A stretch of 19,825 nt of DNA, taken from positions 1 through 19,825 of the forward strand of contig CATPCO010000678.1 in NCBI GenBank assembly GCA_955652925.1, in the 5' to 3' direction. This DNA comes from an uncultured Xanthobacteraceae bacterium. Its GTDB lineage: Bacteria > Pseudomonadota > Alphaproteobacteria > Rhizobiales > Xanthobacteraceae. Under the pieces are notes generated by a model that was not told where the DNA came from, did not search any database, and was given only the letters and a program-made list of their open reading frames with translations. Numbering within the stretch: the first letter of the stretch is position 1; the number at the start of each line of letters is the position of its first letter. The translations under genes and the position numbers were made by a program. Shown here one piece after another: positions 6,770-13,615 of the stretch.

Positions 6770-8001
6770 GCCTCTCCTCCCGCAAGGTCCGCATCCGGCG
6801 TCTTCTTCGGACGCGATCCTGGACTGCGGCCCTCCGCGCGCTTGTACCACGTCAGAAGCCATGCGGCTGCAATCATTATGAGAATGCCTAACGCGCTGGC
6901 GAGGAACTGCATCCAAAGCGCGCCCGACACTTCCGTCATCGCGAAATGGGCGGCAAAGGAGAGGAAGACGCCGATGCAGAAGATCTCAAGCGAATGCTGG
7001 CCGCACGTGATCGGCGCCCATAGCCAGCGCGACTTGAGCAGCGGCCAGTCGCGCGGCACGAAGTGAACCGTTACCACCGCGAGCGCCAGGAAATGCGCGA
7101 AACGCAGAACATCAAGATTGACCTTGTCGATGGGATAAATCACCTCTTCCAGCCAATGGGGCACATAGTCTCCGGCAACCGGAAGATACCAGGTCAATGA
7201 AATAAGGAAGGCAAATACGAGATAAGCGACCGCCAGCGCGAGGGTTATCCTCGAACGCAGCACCGCTCCCAGTCGCTCGGCTCCCCCGAGCGCGCACCAT
7301 GCGCCGAACACGAACAGAAGCTGCCAAGCAAACGGGTTGAAAAACCAGTGTCCGCTCGGATAGCTCGGCAGGTTCCAATTGAAATGCCAGGTCAGCACGT
7401 AAAGTGTCATCGAAGCTGCAAGCGCCAGAGTTGGGCGCAGCCGCAGGAGCCACAGGGTCGGGGGGAACAAAAGCAGCAAAATGATGTAGAGCGGCAGCAC
7501 GTCCATGTTGGCCGGCTTGAACTTGAGCAGAAGCGCCTGAACGATAGTCACGTCGGGCTGCTTGAGGAAATCGAGAATATTCATTTCTTCCGCGTAGAGC
7601 GGGTTCTCGAAACGGGTCGCCACATACGTGATCTCGGCGAGATAGATCGCGAACAGGAACACGTGCGCCACATAGATTTGCCAGGCGCGGCGCAGGATGT
7701 GCGCCCCTGCAATCAAAAAGCCGCGCTCGCGCATCTCCTTTCCGTAGACGAAGGCGGCGGTATAGCCCGACACGAACACGAAAATTTCGGTTGCGTCGCT
7801 GAAACCGTAATTGCGAATGGTGATCCAGGCGACGAGGTTGGACGGGATGTGGTCGAGGAAGATCAGCCAAAGCGCGATACCGCGGAACAGATCCAGCCTC
7901 AGATCGCGACCGGTCGTGACCTCGGACGCGTACGTCGAGGCGGTCCGCTGCTCCCGAATCGCCTCTTCATTCTCCGGCGGTTGCGGACGCGCGTGGAACA
8001 C
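6766..8001 (-). CDS. opgC: OpgC-family membrane acyltransferase
   Basis: A polytopic membrane protein of about 411 residues with around ten hydrophobic segments. The N-terminal block GRDLRLDLFRGIALWLIFLD and the following SDATEIFVFVSGYTAAFVYG are characteristic of the OpgC family. This family adds succinyl or similar acyl groups to osmoregulated periplasmic glucans at the inner membrane. The frame stays open upstream to 8124 and beyond the start of the divergent apaG. I prefer the GTG at 8001, which has AGGA about 9 nt upstream and leaves 109 bases for divergent promoters; an ATG at 8112 would overlap apaG. The cytosolic C-terminal tail is basic (KRAEGRSPGSRPKK). It heads an operon with two SGNH-like proteins, a pairing that suggests adding and trimming acyl groups on the same glycan (inference). 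The symbol reflects the family; the acyl group is unknown. Confidence 0.82.
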   Translation of the reverse strand: MFHARPQPPENEEAIREQRTASTYASEVTTGRDLRLDLFRGIALWLIFLDHIPSNLVAWITIRNYGFSDATEIFVFVSGYTAAFVYGKEMRERGFLIAGAHILRRAWQIYVAHVFLFAIYLAEITYVATRFENPLYAEEMNILDFLKQPDVTIVQALLLKFKPANMDVLPLYIILLLLFPPTLWLLRLRPTLALAASMTLYVLTWHFNWNLPSYPSGHWFFNPFAWQLLFVFGAWCALGGAERLGAVLRSRITLALAVAYLVFAFLISLTWYLPVAGDYVPHWLEEVIYPIDKVNLDVLRFAHFLALAVVTVHFVPRDWPLLKSRWLWAPITCGQHSLEIFCIGVFLSFAAHFAMTEVSGALWMQFLASALGILIMIAAAWLLTWYKRAEGRSPGSRPKKTPDADLAGGEA

Positions 8002-8110
8002 GTGCTTGATCCTCGATCGGTGAGCCGCCGCGGGCCAGTATGCAGTAAGCGCAATCGGCGCTACATTGGTTATAACGACGAAATTCCCGAATCGAGGCAA
8101 AGGCAAGGTC

Positions 8111-8521
8111 ATGCAGGCGGTCAAGGAACCTTATCGTGCCGTAACCCGGCAGATTGAGGTGAAGGTGATCCCGCGCTTCATGCCCGAGCGTTCGTCGCCC
8201 GAAAACGGCTATTTTTTCTGGGCCTACACCATCACGCTGACAAACCTCGGCGGCGAAACTGTTCAGCTCAAAACCCGCCATTGGCGCATTACCGACGCAC
8301 AAGGCCGTCTGCAGGAGGTCCGTGGGGCCGGCGTGGTGGGGGAAGAACCCGTGCTGGGGCCGGGCGAGAATTTCGAATATACCAGTGGTGTGCCGCTACC
8401 GACCCCGTCCGGCTTCATGACCGGAACTTACGGCATGGTCAGCGCGGCCGGGGAAGCATTCGACATCGAGATACCCGCCTTCTCGCTCGACACTCCACAG
8501 CAGGGACGGACCCTCAATTGA
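8111..8521 (+). CDS. apaG: ApaG protein
   Basis: A 136-residue single-domain protein of the ApaG/DUF525 family, an immunoglobulin-like beta-sandwich. Recognisable segments are YRAVTRQIEVKVIPRFMPERS (read as two parts around residue 15), FFWAYTITLTNLG, VQLKTRHWRITDAQG, the glycine-rich GAGVVGEEPVLGPGE, and FMTGTYGMV near the end. The length is usual for the family (about 125-135). The family has been linked to cobalt/magnesium resistance and Ap4A metabolism in enterobacteria, but its molecular function is unsettled. The start at 8111 follows AAGGCAAGG; an in-frame ATG at 8066 would add 15 unconserved residues. It is divergent from opgC and convergent with hslO, with only four bases between stop codons. 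Confidence 0.9.
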   Translation: MQAVKEPYRAVTRQIEVKVIPRFMPERSSPENGYFFWAYTITLTNLGGETVQLKTRHWRITDAQGRLQEVRGAGVVGEEPVLGPGENFEYTSGVPLPTPSGFMTGTYGMVSAAGEAFDIEIPAFSLDTPQQGRTLN

Positions 8522-8525
8522 ATCT

Positions 8526-9539
8526 TTACGCCTGCGCGGCAGGCTCCTGCACTTCCAAAGGGTCGAATACGTAGGTTGAGTTGCAGAACTCACACGTCAC
8601 GGTGATCTTGTCGTTCTCAACCATGTGATCGCGGTCATTCTGCGAAAAGCTCCGCAGCATCCGCTCCACGCGTTCGCGCGAGCACGAGCACTGCGCGTGC
8701 AGATCCTTGCTGCGGAACACCCGCACGCCGCGTTCGTGAAACAGCCGGTAAAGCAGCTGCTCGGCGGAGAGCTCAGGATCCAGGAGCTCGATATCGTCGA
8801 CCGTTTCGACGAGCGATCGCGCTTCTATCCAGGCATCATCCTCGCGCGGCGTTTCGAGCTCCATTCCCGCGGGAACATCGCCGGGATGAATATCGGGAAC
8901 GCGCGCCCGCTCCGGCGATTTCGGAAGGAACTGCACCAAAAGACCTCCCGCGCGCCACTGGTGGCGGGCACCTATCCCATCCGCACGCAGCTCCTCGGCC
9001 ACCGCGAGACGCACCCGCGTCGGGATCTGCTCCGAGCGCAGGAAATATTCGTGTGCGGCTTCTTGGAGGTCATTGCCAGCCAGTGCGACGATCCCCTGGT
9101 AGCGGGCCGTATCCGGCCCCTGATCGATGGTCATGGCAAGATGGCCATGGCCGAGCAATGCGCCGGTGCTGGTCGCGCCATTTTCCATCGCGCTTGCAAC
9201 CCTCGCTTGATCGAACCGGGCACAGGCGCGCACCTTGCCCGGGGTGGTGTAATCAATCACCAGCATACGCACCGGCCCGTCGCTCTGGCTTTGCAGGATG
9301 AAGCGCCCCTCAAATTTGAGCGTCGAGCCGAGTAAAACGGTGAGCACGATCGCCTCTCCCACGAGCTTTGCCACCGGCGCAGGATAGCGATGGCGGGAGA
9401 GGATCGTGTCGATGGCGGGGCCGAACCGCACGACACGGCCGCGCAGATCGAGCGCCTCCACCTGAAACGGCAGAATGGTGTCATCGACGGACGTTGTCGC
9501 CGGCGCCCGCGTGGGGATAATGGGGTGAGGTTCTGACAT
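8526..9539 (-). CDS. hslO: Redox-regulated chaperone Hsp33
   Basis: A 337-residue cytosolic chaperone activated by oxidative unfolding. The C-terminal zinc switch is complete: C284-S-C286 and C316-E-F-C319, the CxC plus CxxC pattern of Hsp33. The N-terminal domain shows typical blocks (PVAKLVGEAIVLTVLLGSTL, then GHGHLAMTIDQGP). Length fits the alphaproteobacterial family, slightly longer than the 292 residues of E. coli. The start ATG shares its A with the argF stop (TGATG), so translation is probably coupled and the gene is expressed from the argD promoter. The frame remains open upstream inside argF, but those residues have no family resemblance. The argD-argF-hslO order is, as I recall, common in Rhizobiales. 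Confidence 0.93.
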   Translation of the reverse strand: MSEPHPIIPTRAPATTSVDDTILPFQVEALDLRGRVVRFGPAIDTILSRHRYPAPVAKLVGEAIVLTVLLGSTLKFEGRFILQSQSDGPVRMLVIDYTTPGKVRACARFDQARVASAMENGATSTGALLGHGHLAMTIDQGPDTARYQGIVALAGNDLQEAAHEYFLRSEQIPTRVRLAVAEELRADGIGARHQWRAGGLLVQFLPKSPERARVPDIHPGDVPAGMELETPREDDAWIEARSLVETVDDIELLDPELSAEQLLYRLFHERGVRVFRSKDLHAQCSCSRERVERMLRSFSQNDRDHMVENDKITVTCEFCNSTYVFDPLEVQEPAAQA

Positions 9540-10450
9540 CAGGCGCTCTGGAAGCACCACGTCAAAACGCCTTTTTGTGCGTGCAGACGGTTTTCGGCTT
9601 CCTCGAACACGACCGACTGCGGCCCGTCGATCACATCGTCTGTGACCTCCTCGCCGCGATGTGCAGGCAGGCAGTGCATGAATAATGCATCGGGTCTGGC
9701 GCGCGCCATGAGGCGCGTATTGATTTGATAAGGCCGCAGCAGATTGTGCCGGCGCTGGCCATCCCTGTCTCCCATCGATACCCAGGTATCCGTGACGATA
9801 CAGTGGGCTCCTGTGACGGCTTCCTCCGGATCGCTCCCAATGCGGACCGGGGCGCCCGAGCGCTTGATCCAGTCGAGCAGCCACTTTTTCGGAGCAAGCT
9901 CCGGCGGTGTGGCCACGCGCAGCTCAAACTCGAAGCGCTCGGCGGCATGCATCCAGGAGGCAAGCACGTTGTTGGCATCGCCGCTCCAAGCGACTGCCTT
10001 GCCCCGGATGGGGCCGCGGCGCTCCTCGAAGGTCATGACGTCGGCGAGCACCTGACAGGGATGCGACCTCCGGGTGAGCCCGTTAATCACCGGAACGCTG
10101 GCGTGCCGGGCGAGCTCCGTCACGACCTCATGGTCGAGGGTGCGGATCATGATTGCATCAACATAGCGCGAGAGCACGCGCGCCGTGTCGGCGATCGTCT
10201 CGCCCCGGCCGAGCTGCATTTCCTGGCCGGTGAGCACGATGGTGCCGCCGCCGAGTTGCCGCATGGCGACGTCAAAGGATACCCGCGTGCGGGTGGACGG
10301 CTTGTCGAAGATCATGGCGAGCGTTCTGCCTTCGAGCGCCTGTCTCACCTCCGCCGGGCGTTCCTTCATCGCGCGTCCGGCCGCGATCATTCCGCGCAGC
10401 TCCTGCGCGGATATATCGACCAGGTCGAGAAAATGCCGCACGGCGCTCAT
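9539..10450 (-). CDS. argF: Ornithine carbamoyltransferase
   Basis: A 303-residue enzyme that makes citrulline from ornithine and carbamoyl phosphate in arginine synthesis. The carbamoyl-phosphate site STRTR is at 52-56 and HPCQ at 130-133. The ornithine-side motif HCLP is at 259-262, followed by AHRGEEV. Length matches the anabolic family. The ATG at 10450 overlaps the argD stop as ATGA; an upstream in-frame start would give 12 extra residues read from argD coding sequence. As the middle gene of argD-argF-hslO it is likely cotranscribed from the promoter at 11720-11747 and translationally coupled on both sides. Confidence 0.96.
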   Translation of the reverse strand: MSAVRHFLDLVDISAQELRGMIAAGRAMKERPAEVRQALEGRTLAMIFDKPSTRTRVSFDVAMRQLGGGTIVLTGQEMQLGRGETIADTARVLSRYVDAIMIRTLDHEVVTELARHASVPVINGLTRRSHPCQVLADVMTFEERRGPIRGKAVAWSGDANNVLASWMHAAERFEFELRVATPPELAPKKWLLDWIKRSGAPVRIGSDPEEAVTGAHCIVTDTWVSMGDRDGQRRHNLLRPYQINTRLMARARPDALFMHCLPAHRGEEVTDDVIDGPQSVVFEEAENRLHAQKGVLTWCFQSA

Positions 10451-11664
10451 CCGAGCGCTCCCTCCCGCTCCCGTTGCCGCGCGCACGCAATGCGCGCGCA
10501 GGCGCGATCGAGGCGCCCGACGGCGTCGCTTACCTCCGCCTCGGTCACGACCAGCGGCGGCAGCAGGCGCACCACGTTGTCGCCGGCCGCAACCGTGATC
10601 ATTTTCTCGTTGCGCAGTTCGTCGACCAGTTCTGTGCTTGGCACCACCGCGCGCAATCCGATGAGGAGGCCCTCGCCGCGGATTTCCACGATTACGCCGG
10701 GGTAGCGGTCTTTGATCTCCGCAAGCTTTTGCTTGAGGATGAGCGAAGTCCGCCGCACGCGGTCGAGGAATCCATCGGCGAGCATAACGTCGAGCACCGC
10801 TGCGGCCGCTGCCATGGCGAGCGGATTGCCGCCGAAGGTCGAGCCATGGGTCCCTGTGGTCATGCCCTTGGCGGCTTCATTGGTGGCAAGGCACGCGCCG
10901 ACCGGGAAACCGCCACCAAGCGCCTTGGCAAGCGCCATGACGTCGGGCGCGACGCCGCAACGCTGATACGCGAACAGTTCGCCCGTGCGTCCCATCCCGG
11001 TCTGGACTTCATCGAACACGAGAAGGAGCCCGTTGTCATCGCACAACCGGCGCAGCGCACGCAGGAATTCGGGTGGCACGACGCGCACGCCACCCTCGCC
11101 CATGATCGGCTCGATCAGGATCGCAGCCGTTTGCGGTCCGATCGCTTTGCGGGTCGCGGGCAGATCGGCGAAGGGCATCTGGTCGAAACCATCGACCACG
11201 GGCCCAAAGCCGTCGAGATATTTCTTTTGCCCGCCGGCGGCGAGCGTGGCCAGCGTGCGCCCGTGGAAGGCGCCGTCAAACGTGATGATGCGATAGCGTT
11301 CCGGCTTTCCGCTCGCCGATTGGTATTTGCGCGCCATCTTGATCGCGCATTCCACCGCCTCGGCACCTGAATTGCAGAAGAAGGCGACATCAGCGAAGCT
11401 TGCCGCGCACAGCCGCTCGGCGACGCGCTCGCTCTCGGGAATGCCGTAGAGGTTCGAGGGGTGCCAGAGCTTCTTGACCTGCTCGGTGATCGCCGCAACG
11501 AGATGCGGATGCGCATGGCCGAGCGCATTGACCGCTACCCCGGACGTGAAATCGAGATAGCGTTCTCCGTTGGTCGCGACGAGCCATGCACCCTCGCCGC
11601 GCTCGAAGGCGAGATTGACGCGCGCGTAGGTCGGCAGCAGATGCGATTTCGCAAGTTCGCTCAT
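10447..11664 (-). CDS. argD: Acetylornithine aminotransferase
   Basis: A 405-residue class-III PLP aminotransferase catalysing the N-acetylornithine step of arginine synthesis; ArgD enzymes often also serve the succinyldiaminopimelate step of lysine synthesis. Visible motifs are NSGAEA (98-103) for phosphate binding, DGAFHGRT (130-137), DEVQTGMGRTG (218-228) holding the PLP aspartate, and the PLP lysine K247 in ALAKALGGGFPVG. Near the C-terminus GEGLLIGL and VRLLPPLVV are typical. The start at 11664 is chosen because conserved sequence begins at SHLLPTYARVNLAFERG; the preceding open frame lies within promoter DNA. A GAAGG lies about 11 nt upstream, somewhat far. It is the first gene of the argD-argF-hslO operon, behind a strong predicted promoter with a palindrome and a 5' hairpin. 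Confidence 0.95.
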   Translation of the reverse strand: MSELAKSHLLPTYARVNLAFERGEGAWLVATNGERYLDFTSGVAVNALGHAHPHLVAAITEQVKKLWHPSNLYGIPESERVAERLCAASFADVAFFCNSGAEAVECAIKMARKYQSASGKPERYRIITFDGAFHGRTLATLAAGGQKKYLDGFGPVVDGFDQMPFADLPATRKAIGPQTAAILIEPIMGEGGVRVVPPEFLRALRRLCDDNGLLLVFDEVQTGMGRTGELFAYQRCGVAPDVMALAKALGGGFPVGACLATNEAAKGMTTGTHGSTFGGNPLAMAAAAAVLDVMLADGFLDRVRRTSLILKQKLAEIKDRYPGVIVEIRGEGLLIGLRAVVPSTELVDELRNEKMITVAAGDNVVRLLPPLVVTEAEVSDAVGRLDRACARIACARQREREGALG

Positions 11665-11688
11665 GGGGACGCAGCCTTCAAATGAAAT

Positions 11689-11711
11689 GTGCCGCCTCTC
11701 CTGGGCGGCAC
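11689..11711 (-). promoter_or_regulatory. Perfect hairpin at the 5' end of the argD transcript
   Basis: On the minus strand GTGCCGCC and GGCGGCAC form an 8-bp perfect stem around a 7-base loop. It lies about 25 bases before the argD ATG and within a few bases of the predicted transcription start, so it would cap the mRNA. No T-tract follows, so it is not a terminator. It may stabilise the mRNA or act as an operator. Confidence 0.55.
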
Positions 11712-11719
11712 AATAGTCT

Positions 11720-11747
11720 ATTTTATTGGCCAGCGGTCCGCTGTCAA
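11720..11747 (-). promoter_or_regulatory. Predicted sigma-70 promoter of argD-argF-hslO
   Basis: Reading the minus strand, TTGACA (11747-11742) and TAAAAT (11725-11720) are separated by 16 bases: a perfect -35 and a five-of-six -10. Transcription should start near 11713. Confidence 0.72.
11731..11743. promoter_or_regulatory. Palindromic operator candidate inside the argD promoter
   Basis: CAGCGG-T-CCGCTG is a perfect 6+1+6 palindrome filling most of the promoter spacer and touching the -35 box. Its position suits a repressor or a MerR-like spacer-binding activator. The protein that binds it is unknown. Confidence 0.5.
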
Positions 11748-11774
11748 CACGAGTGGCGCGGCACGCTCTGAGGC

Positions 11775-11990
11775 GATTCCCCATCCGGCGATCGCAAGTG
11801 TGGATGATCGGGCGGAATCGGGCGGAACATGTGGATGCGGTCTGGCCGACTCTTGCGCCCGAGTCTCGCCATATTGTAGTTCTTCGATCGTCGAATACGA
11901 CTATCCGTGCGGCGGACCAGTCAAGCGTAAATCGGTAGCGGGAGTATGCGTCGGGCCAACAGGTCGTTGCCCAGACCCGTAGTCGGATTC
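11775..11990. promoter_or_regulatory. Cluster of five GANTC (CcrM methylation) sites upstream of gcrA
   Basis: GANTC occurs at 11775-11779, 11815-11819, 11848-11852, 11861-11865 and 11986-11990, against about one expected by chance. In alphaproteobacteria CcrM methylates GANTC and GcrA acts at methylated sites, so this suggests cell-cycle or self control of gcrA. No convincing -35/-10 pair for gcrA was found in 11840-12033. Confidence 0.5.
11799..11838. promoter_or_regulatory. Two DnaA-box-like sites flanking a tandem 10-mer
   Basis: TGTGGATGA (11799-11807) differs by one base from the DnaA-box complement TGTGGATAA; TGTGGATGC (11830-11838) differs by two. They lie 31 bases apart in the same orientation, around two exact copies of ATCGGGCGGA (11807-11826). 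DnaA activates gcrA in Caulobacter, so DnaA binding here is plausible but unproven. Confidence 0.4.
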
Positions 11991-12033
11991 TGTCCGGACA
12001 TCGCCGCGACGGCCACTGCCGAGGAATTGAGGC

Positions 12034-12531
12034 ATGAGCTGGAATGACGAACGCGTCGAGACATTGAAGAAGCTGTGGGCCGAAGGCTTTTCAGCGAGTC
12101 AAATTGCCGCAGAGCTCGGCGGGGTCACGCGCAACGCGGTGATCGGGAAGGTACATCGGCTCGGCCTTTCCGGCCGGGCCAAATCGCCGAGTTCGCCTGC
12201 ACCGCGACCACGCAAGCCACGCAGCGCCACCCCGATGCTGCGGGTTTCGCGTTCGGCCATCCGGGGCAACACCGCGCTCGCACACGCGTTCGACCTTGAT
12301 GCGGAGCCGGAGCCCGAGCACGCTGATAATGTCATTCCGATCGGGCAGCGCCGCAGCCTGTTGGAGTTGACCGAAGAGACATGCCGGTGGCCGATCGGCG
12401 ATCCCGGCAACCCGGATTTCTATTTTTGTGGGGGTCCACCGATCGGCGGCTTGCCCTATTGTGCCTATCACTCGCGTATCGCCTATCAGCCCGTCAATTT
12501 GCGCCGCGATCGCCGGACGGCACGAGGCTAA
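12034..12531 (+). CDS. gcrA: GcrA cell-cycle regulator
   Basis: A 165-residue transcription factor of the GcrA family, restricted essentially to alphaproteobacteria, which binds sigma-70 holoenzyme and acts at GANTC-methylated promoters. The N-terminal helix-turn-helix domain (about 2-46) begins SWNDERVETLKKLWAEG and contains SASQIAAELGGVTRNAVIGK, followed by VHRLGLSGR. A basic, proline-rich linker (47-105) follows. The C-terminal sigma-interacting domain shows CRWPIGDPG, FYFCG and YCAYHSRIAYQP (about 116-154). Length is usual. GAGG lies about 6 nt before the ATG. It is divergent from argD; the 369 bases between them hold the argD promoter, GANTC sites and DnaA-like boxes. The C-terminal basic tail (RRDRRTARG) is unremarkable. 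Confidence 0.95.
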   Translation: MSWNDERVETLKKLWAEGFSASQIAAELGGVTRNAVIGKVHRLGLSGRAKSPSSPAPRPRKPRSATPMLRVSRSAIRGNTALAHAFDLDAEPEPEHADNVIPIGQRRSLLELTEETCRWPIGDPGNPDFYFCGGPPIGGLPYCAYHSRIAYQPVNLRRDRRTARG

Positions 12532-12558
12532 AGACGCGGCAGAGGCCGTAGGTTCGCA

Positions 12559-12610
12559 CTTCGCGAGACCCAACGCTGTGCCCCGTTGCTCGATGTTGGG
12601 TCTCGTGAAG
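12559..12610 (+). promoter_or_regulatory. Long hairpin after gcrA / in folE leader
   Basis: Arms 12559-12574 (CTTCGCGAGACCCAAC) and 12595-12610 form a 16-bp stem with one G-T wobble and a 20-base loop. It lies 28 bases after the gcrA stop. It lacks a T-tract, so it is either a Rho-dependent or mRNA-end structure or part of a folE leader. Confidence 0.6.
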
Positions 12611-12623
12611 CACTCGACCCAAC
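12595..12623 (+). promoter_or_regulatory. Alternative hairpin sharing an arm with the previous one
   Basis: GTTGGGTC (12595-12602) can instead pair with a second copy of GACCCAAC (12616-12623), giving an 8-bp stem with a 13-base loop. The two hairpins cannot coexist. Confidence 0.45.
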
Positions 12624-12747
12624 CAACCCCAGGCTGCGCTCTCAGCATGCCGCTTTATCCATGCACCACGATATGCTCCATTAGACCTTTCCTGCTGGGC
12701 GCTGCGAGTGAGTTCGTCGCGACCAGCCCACACGCATTGGAAAGCCG

Positions 12748-13416
12748 ATGGAGAAGATCGCAAAAAGCAATCGATTGCCAAAATCTCGAGCTACCGCGCA
12801 GCACGGCACAACAGTAACCCGCCCCTCGCGCCCGCAAGCCGAAGATGCCGTCCGAACGCTCATTCGATGGGCCGGCGACAATCCCGACCGGGAAGGCCTG
12901 ATCGGAACGCCGGCGCGTGTGGTCAATGCCTATGAAGAGTGGTTTGCGGGTAATTTCGAGGACCCGCGCGAATACCTCAAGCGCACTTTCGAGGAGGTCG
13001 CAGGCTATGATGAGATCGTGCTCTTACGGGACATTCGATTTGAATCGCACTGCGAGCATCACATTGCCCCGATCATCGGCTGGGTTCATATCGGCTATCT
13101 TCCGCGCGATCGCGTGGTCGGAATATCCAAGCTCGTTCGCCTCGTCGATGTCTATGCCAAGCGGCTCCAGGTTCAGGAGAAAATGACGGCCGAGATCGCA
13201 AAATGCCTAAACAGTGTTCTCAAGCCGTTTGGGGTTGGCGTGGTGGTGGAAGCGGCGCATGAATGCATGACGACCAGAGGCGTGCACAAAACCGACGTGA
13301 CCATGGTCACGAGTTGCATGCTGGGCTCGTTTCGGACCCATGCCGAGACGCGCCAGGAATTTCTGGCGGCAATTAACCTGCGAGGGGTTCCACGCAACGG
13401 CGGTTCCAGCGTCTGA
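12748..13416 (+). CDS. folE: GTP cyclohydrolase I
   Basis: A 222-residue cytosolic enzyme converting GTP to dihydroneopterin triphosphate, the first step of folate and pterin synthesis. The zinc ligands are visible: C102 and H105 in CEHHIAPI, and C173 in ECMTTRGVH. Further family blocks are EGLIGTPARV (49-58), VGISKLVRLVDVYAKRLQVQE (about 124-144) and the C-terminal TRQEFL. The ~25 N-terminal residues are basic and not conserved. The ATG has GGAAAG about 6 nt upstream; this is modest, but no better start exists before the conserved region. It lies 216 bases after gcrA in the same direction, behind a region with mutually exclusive hairpins. It is convergent with the doxX-like gene, separated by a REP-like palindrome that may end both transcripts. 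Confidence 0.95.
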   Translation: MEKIAKSNRLPKSRATAQHGTTVTRPSRPQAEDAVRTLIRWAGDNPDREGLIGTPARVVNAYEEWFAGNFEDPREYLKRTFEEVAGYDEIVLLRDIRFESHCEHHIAPIIGWVHIGYLPRDRVVGISKLVRLVDVYAKRLQVQEKMTAEIAKCLNSVLKPFGVGVVVEAAHECMTTRGVHKTDVTMVTSCMLGSFRTHAETRQEFLAAINLRGVPRNGGSSV

Positions 13417-13565
13417 TCGAGGAATTCGCAGGGCGGAAGTCTTACCGAGTCAGAAAGTCGCAGGACGAGGCATTTCAAGAATCAATTACCCCAGTGTGAT
13501 TCACGATCGCTAGGCCGAAGCCCGCGTAGCCCGCCGTCCCGCAAGCCGCCTTGCTCAACCTCGAT

Positions 13566-13609
13566 GGCGGATTAGCGCCATCCGCGTTCAGCGGATGCGC
13601 TAATCCGCC
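13566..13609. repeat. REP-like palindromic element between convergent genes
   Basis: GGCGGATTAGCGC-C-ATCCGC (13566-13585), loop GTTCA, then GCGGATGCGCTAATCCGCC (13591-13609): a 19-bp stem with one extra C. It ends in CCTAC, and the GGCGGATTAGCGC/AATCCGCC core resembles a dispersed intergenic repeat I recall from Bradyrhizobium/Rhodopseudomonas-type genomes. It probably ends or stabilises both transcripts. Confidence 0.75.
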
Positions 13610-13615
13610 CTACTT

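Noticed and set aside
6278..7066. Plus-strand frames opposite the SGNH-like protein and opgC (also 7348-8157)
   Set aside because: Composition is typical of antisense shadows; the minus-strand genes have a signal peptide, membrane helices and coupled starts.
8110..8113. opgC starting at the ATG (8112) that overlaps the apaG start
   Set aside because: The N-terminal 37 residues would be unconserved; the GTG at 8001 has a better ribosome-binding site and leaves promoter space.
8625..9335. Plus-strand reading frame opposite hslO
   Set aside because: Hsp33 on the other strand is certain from its CxC/CxxC motif; this frame has no ribosome-binding site or family resemblance.
10474..11370. Plus-strand reading frame of about 298 codons opposite argD, and a similar one at 9725-10705 across argF and the argD 3' end
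   Set aside because: Both are antisense to well-supported arginine genes, and their translations are arginine/histidine-rich without motifs.
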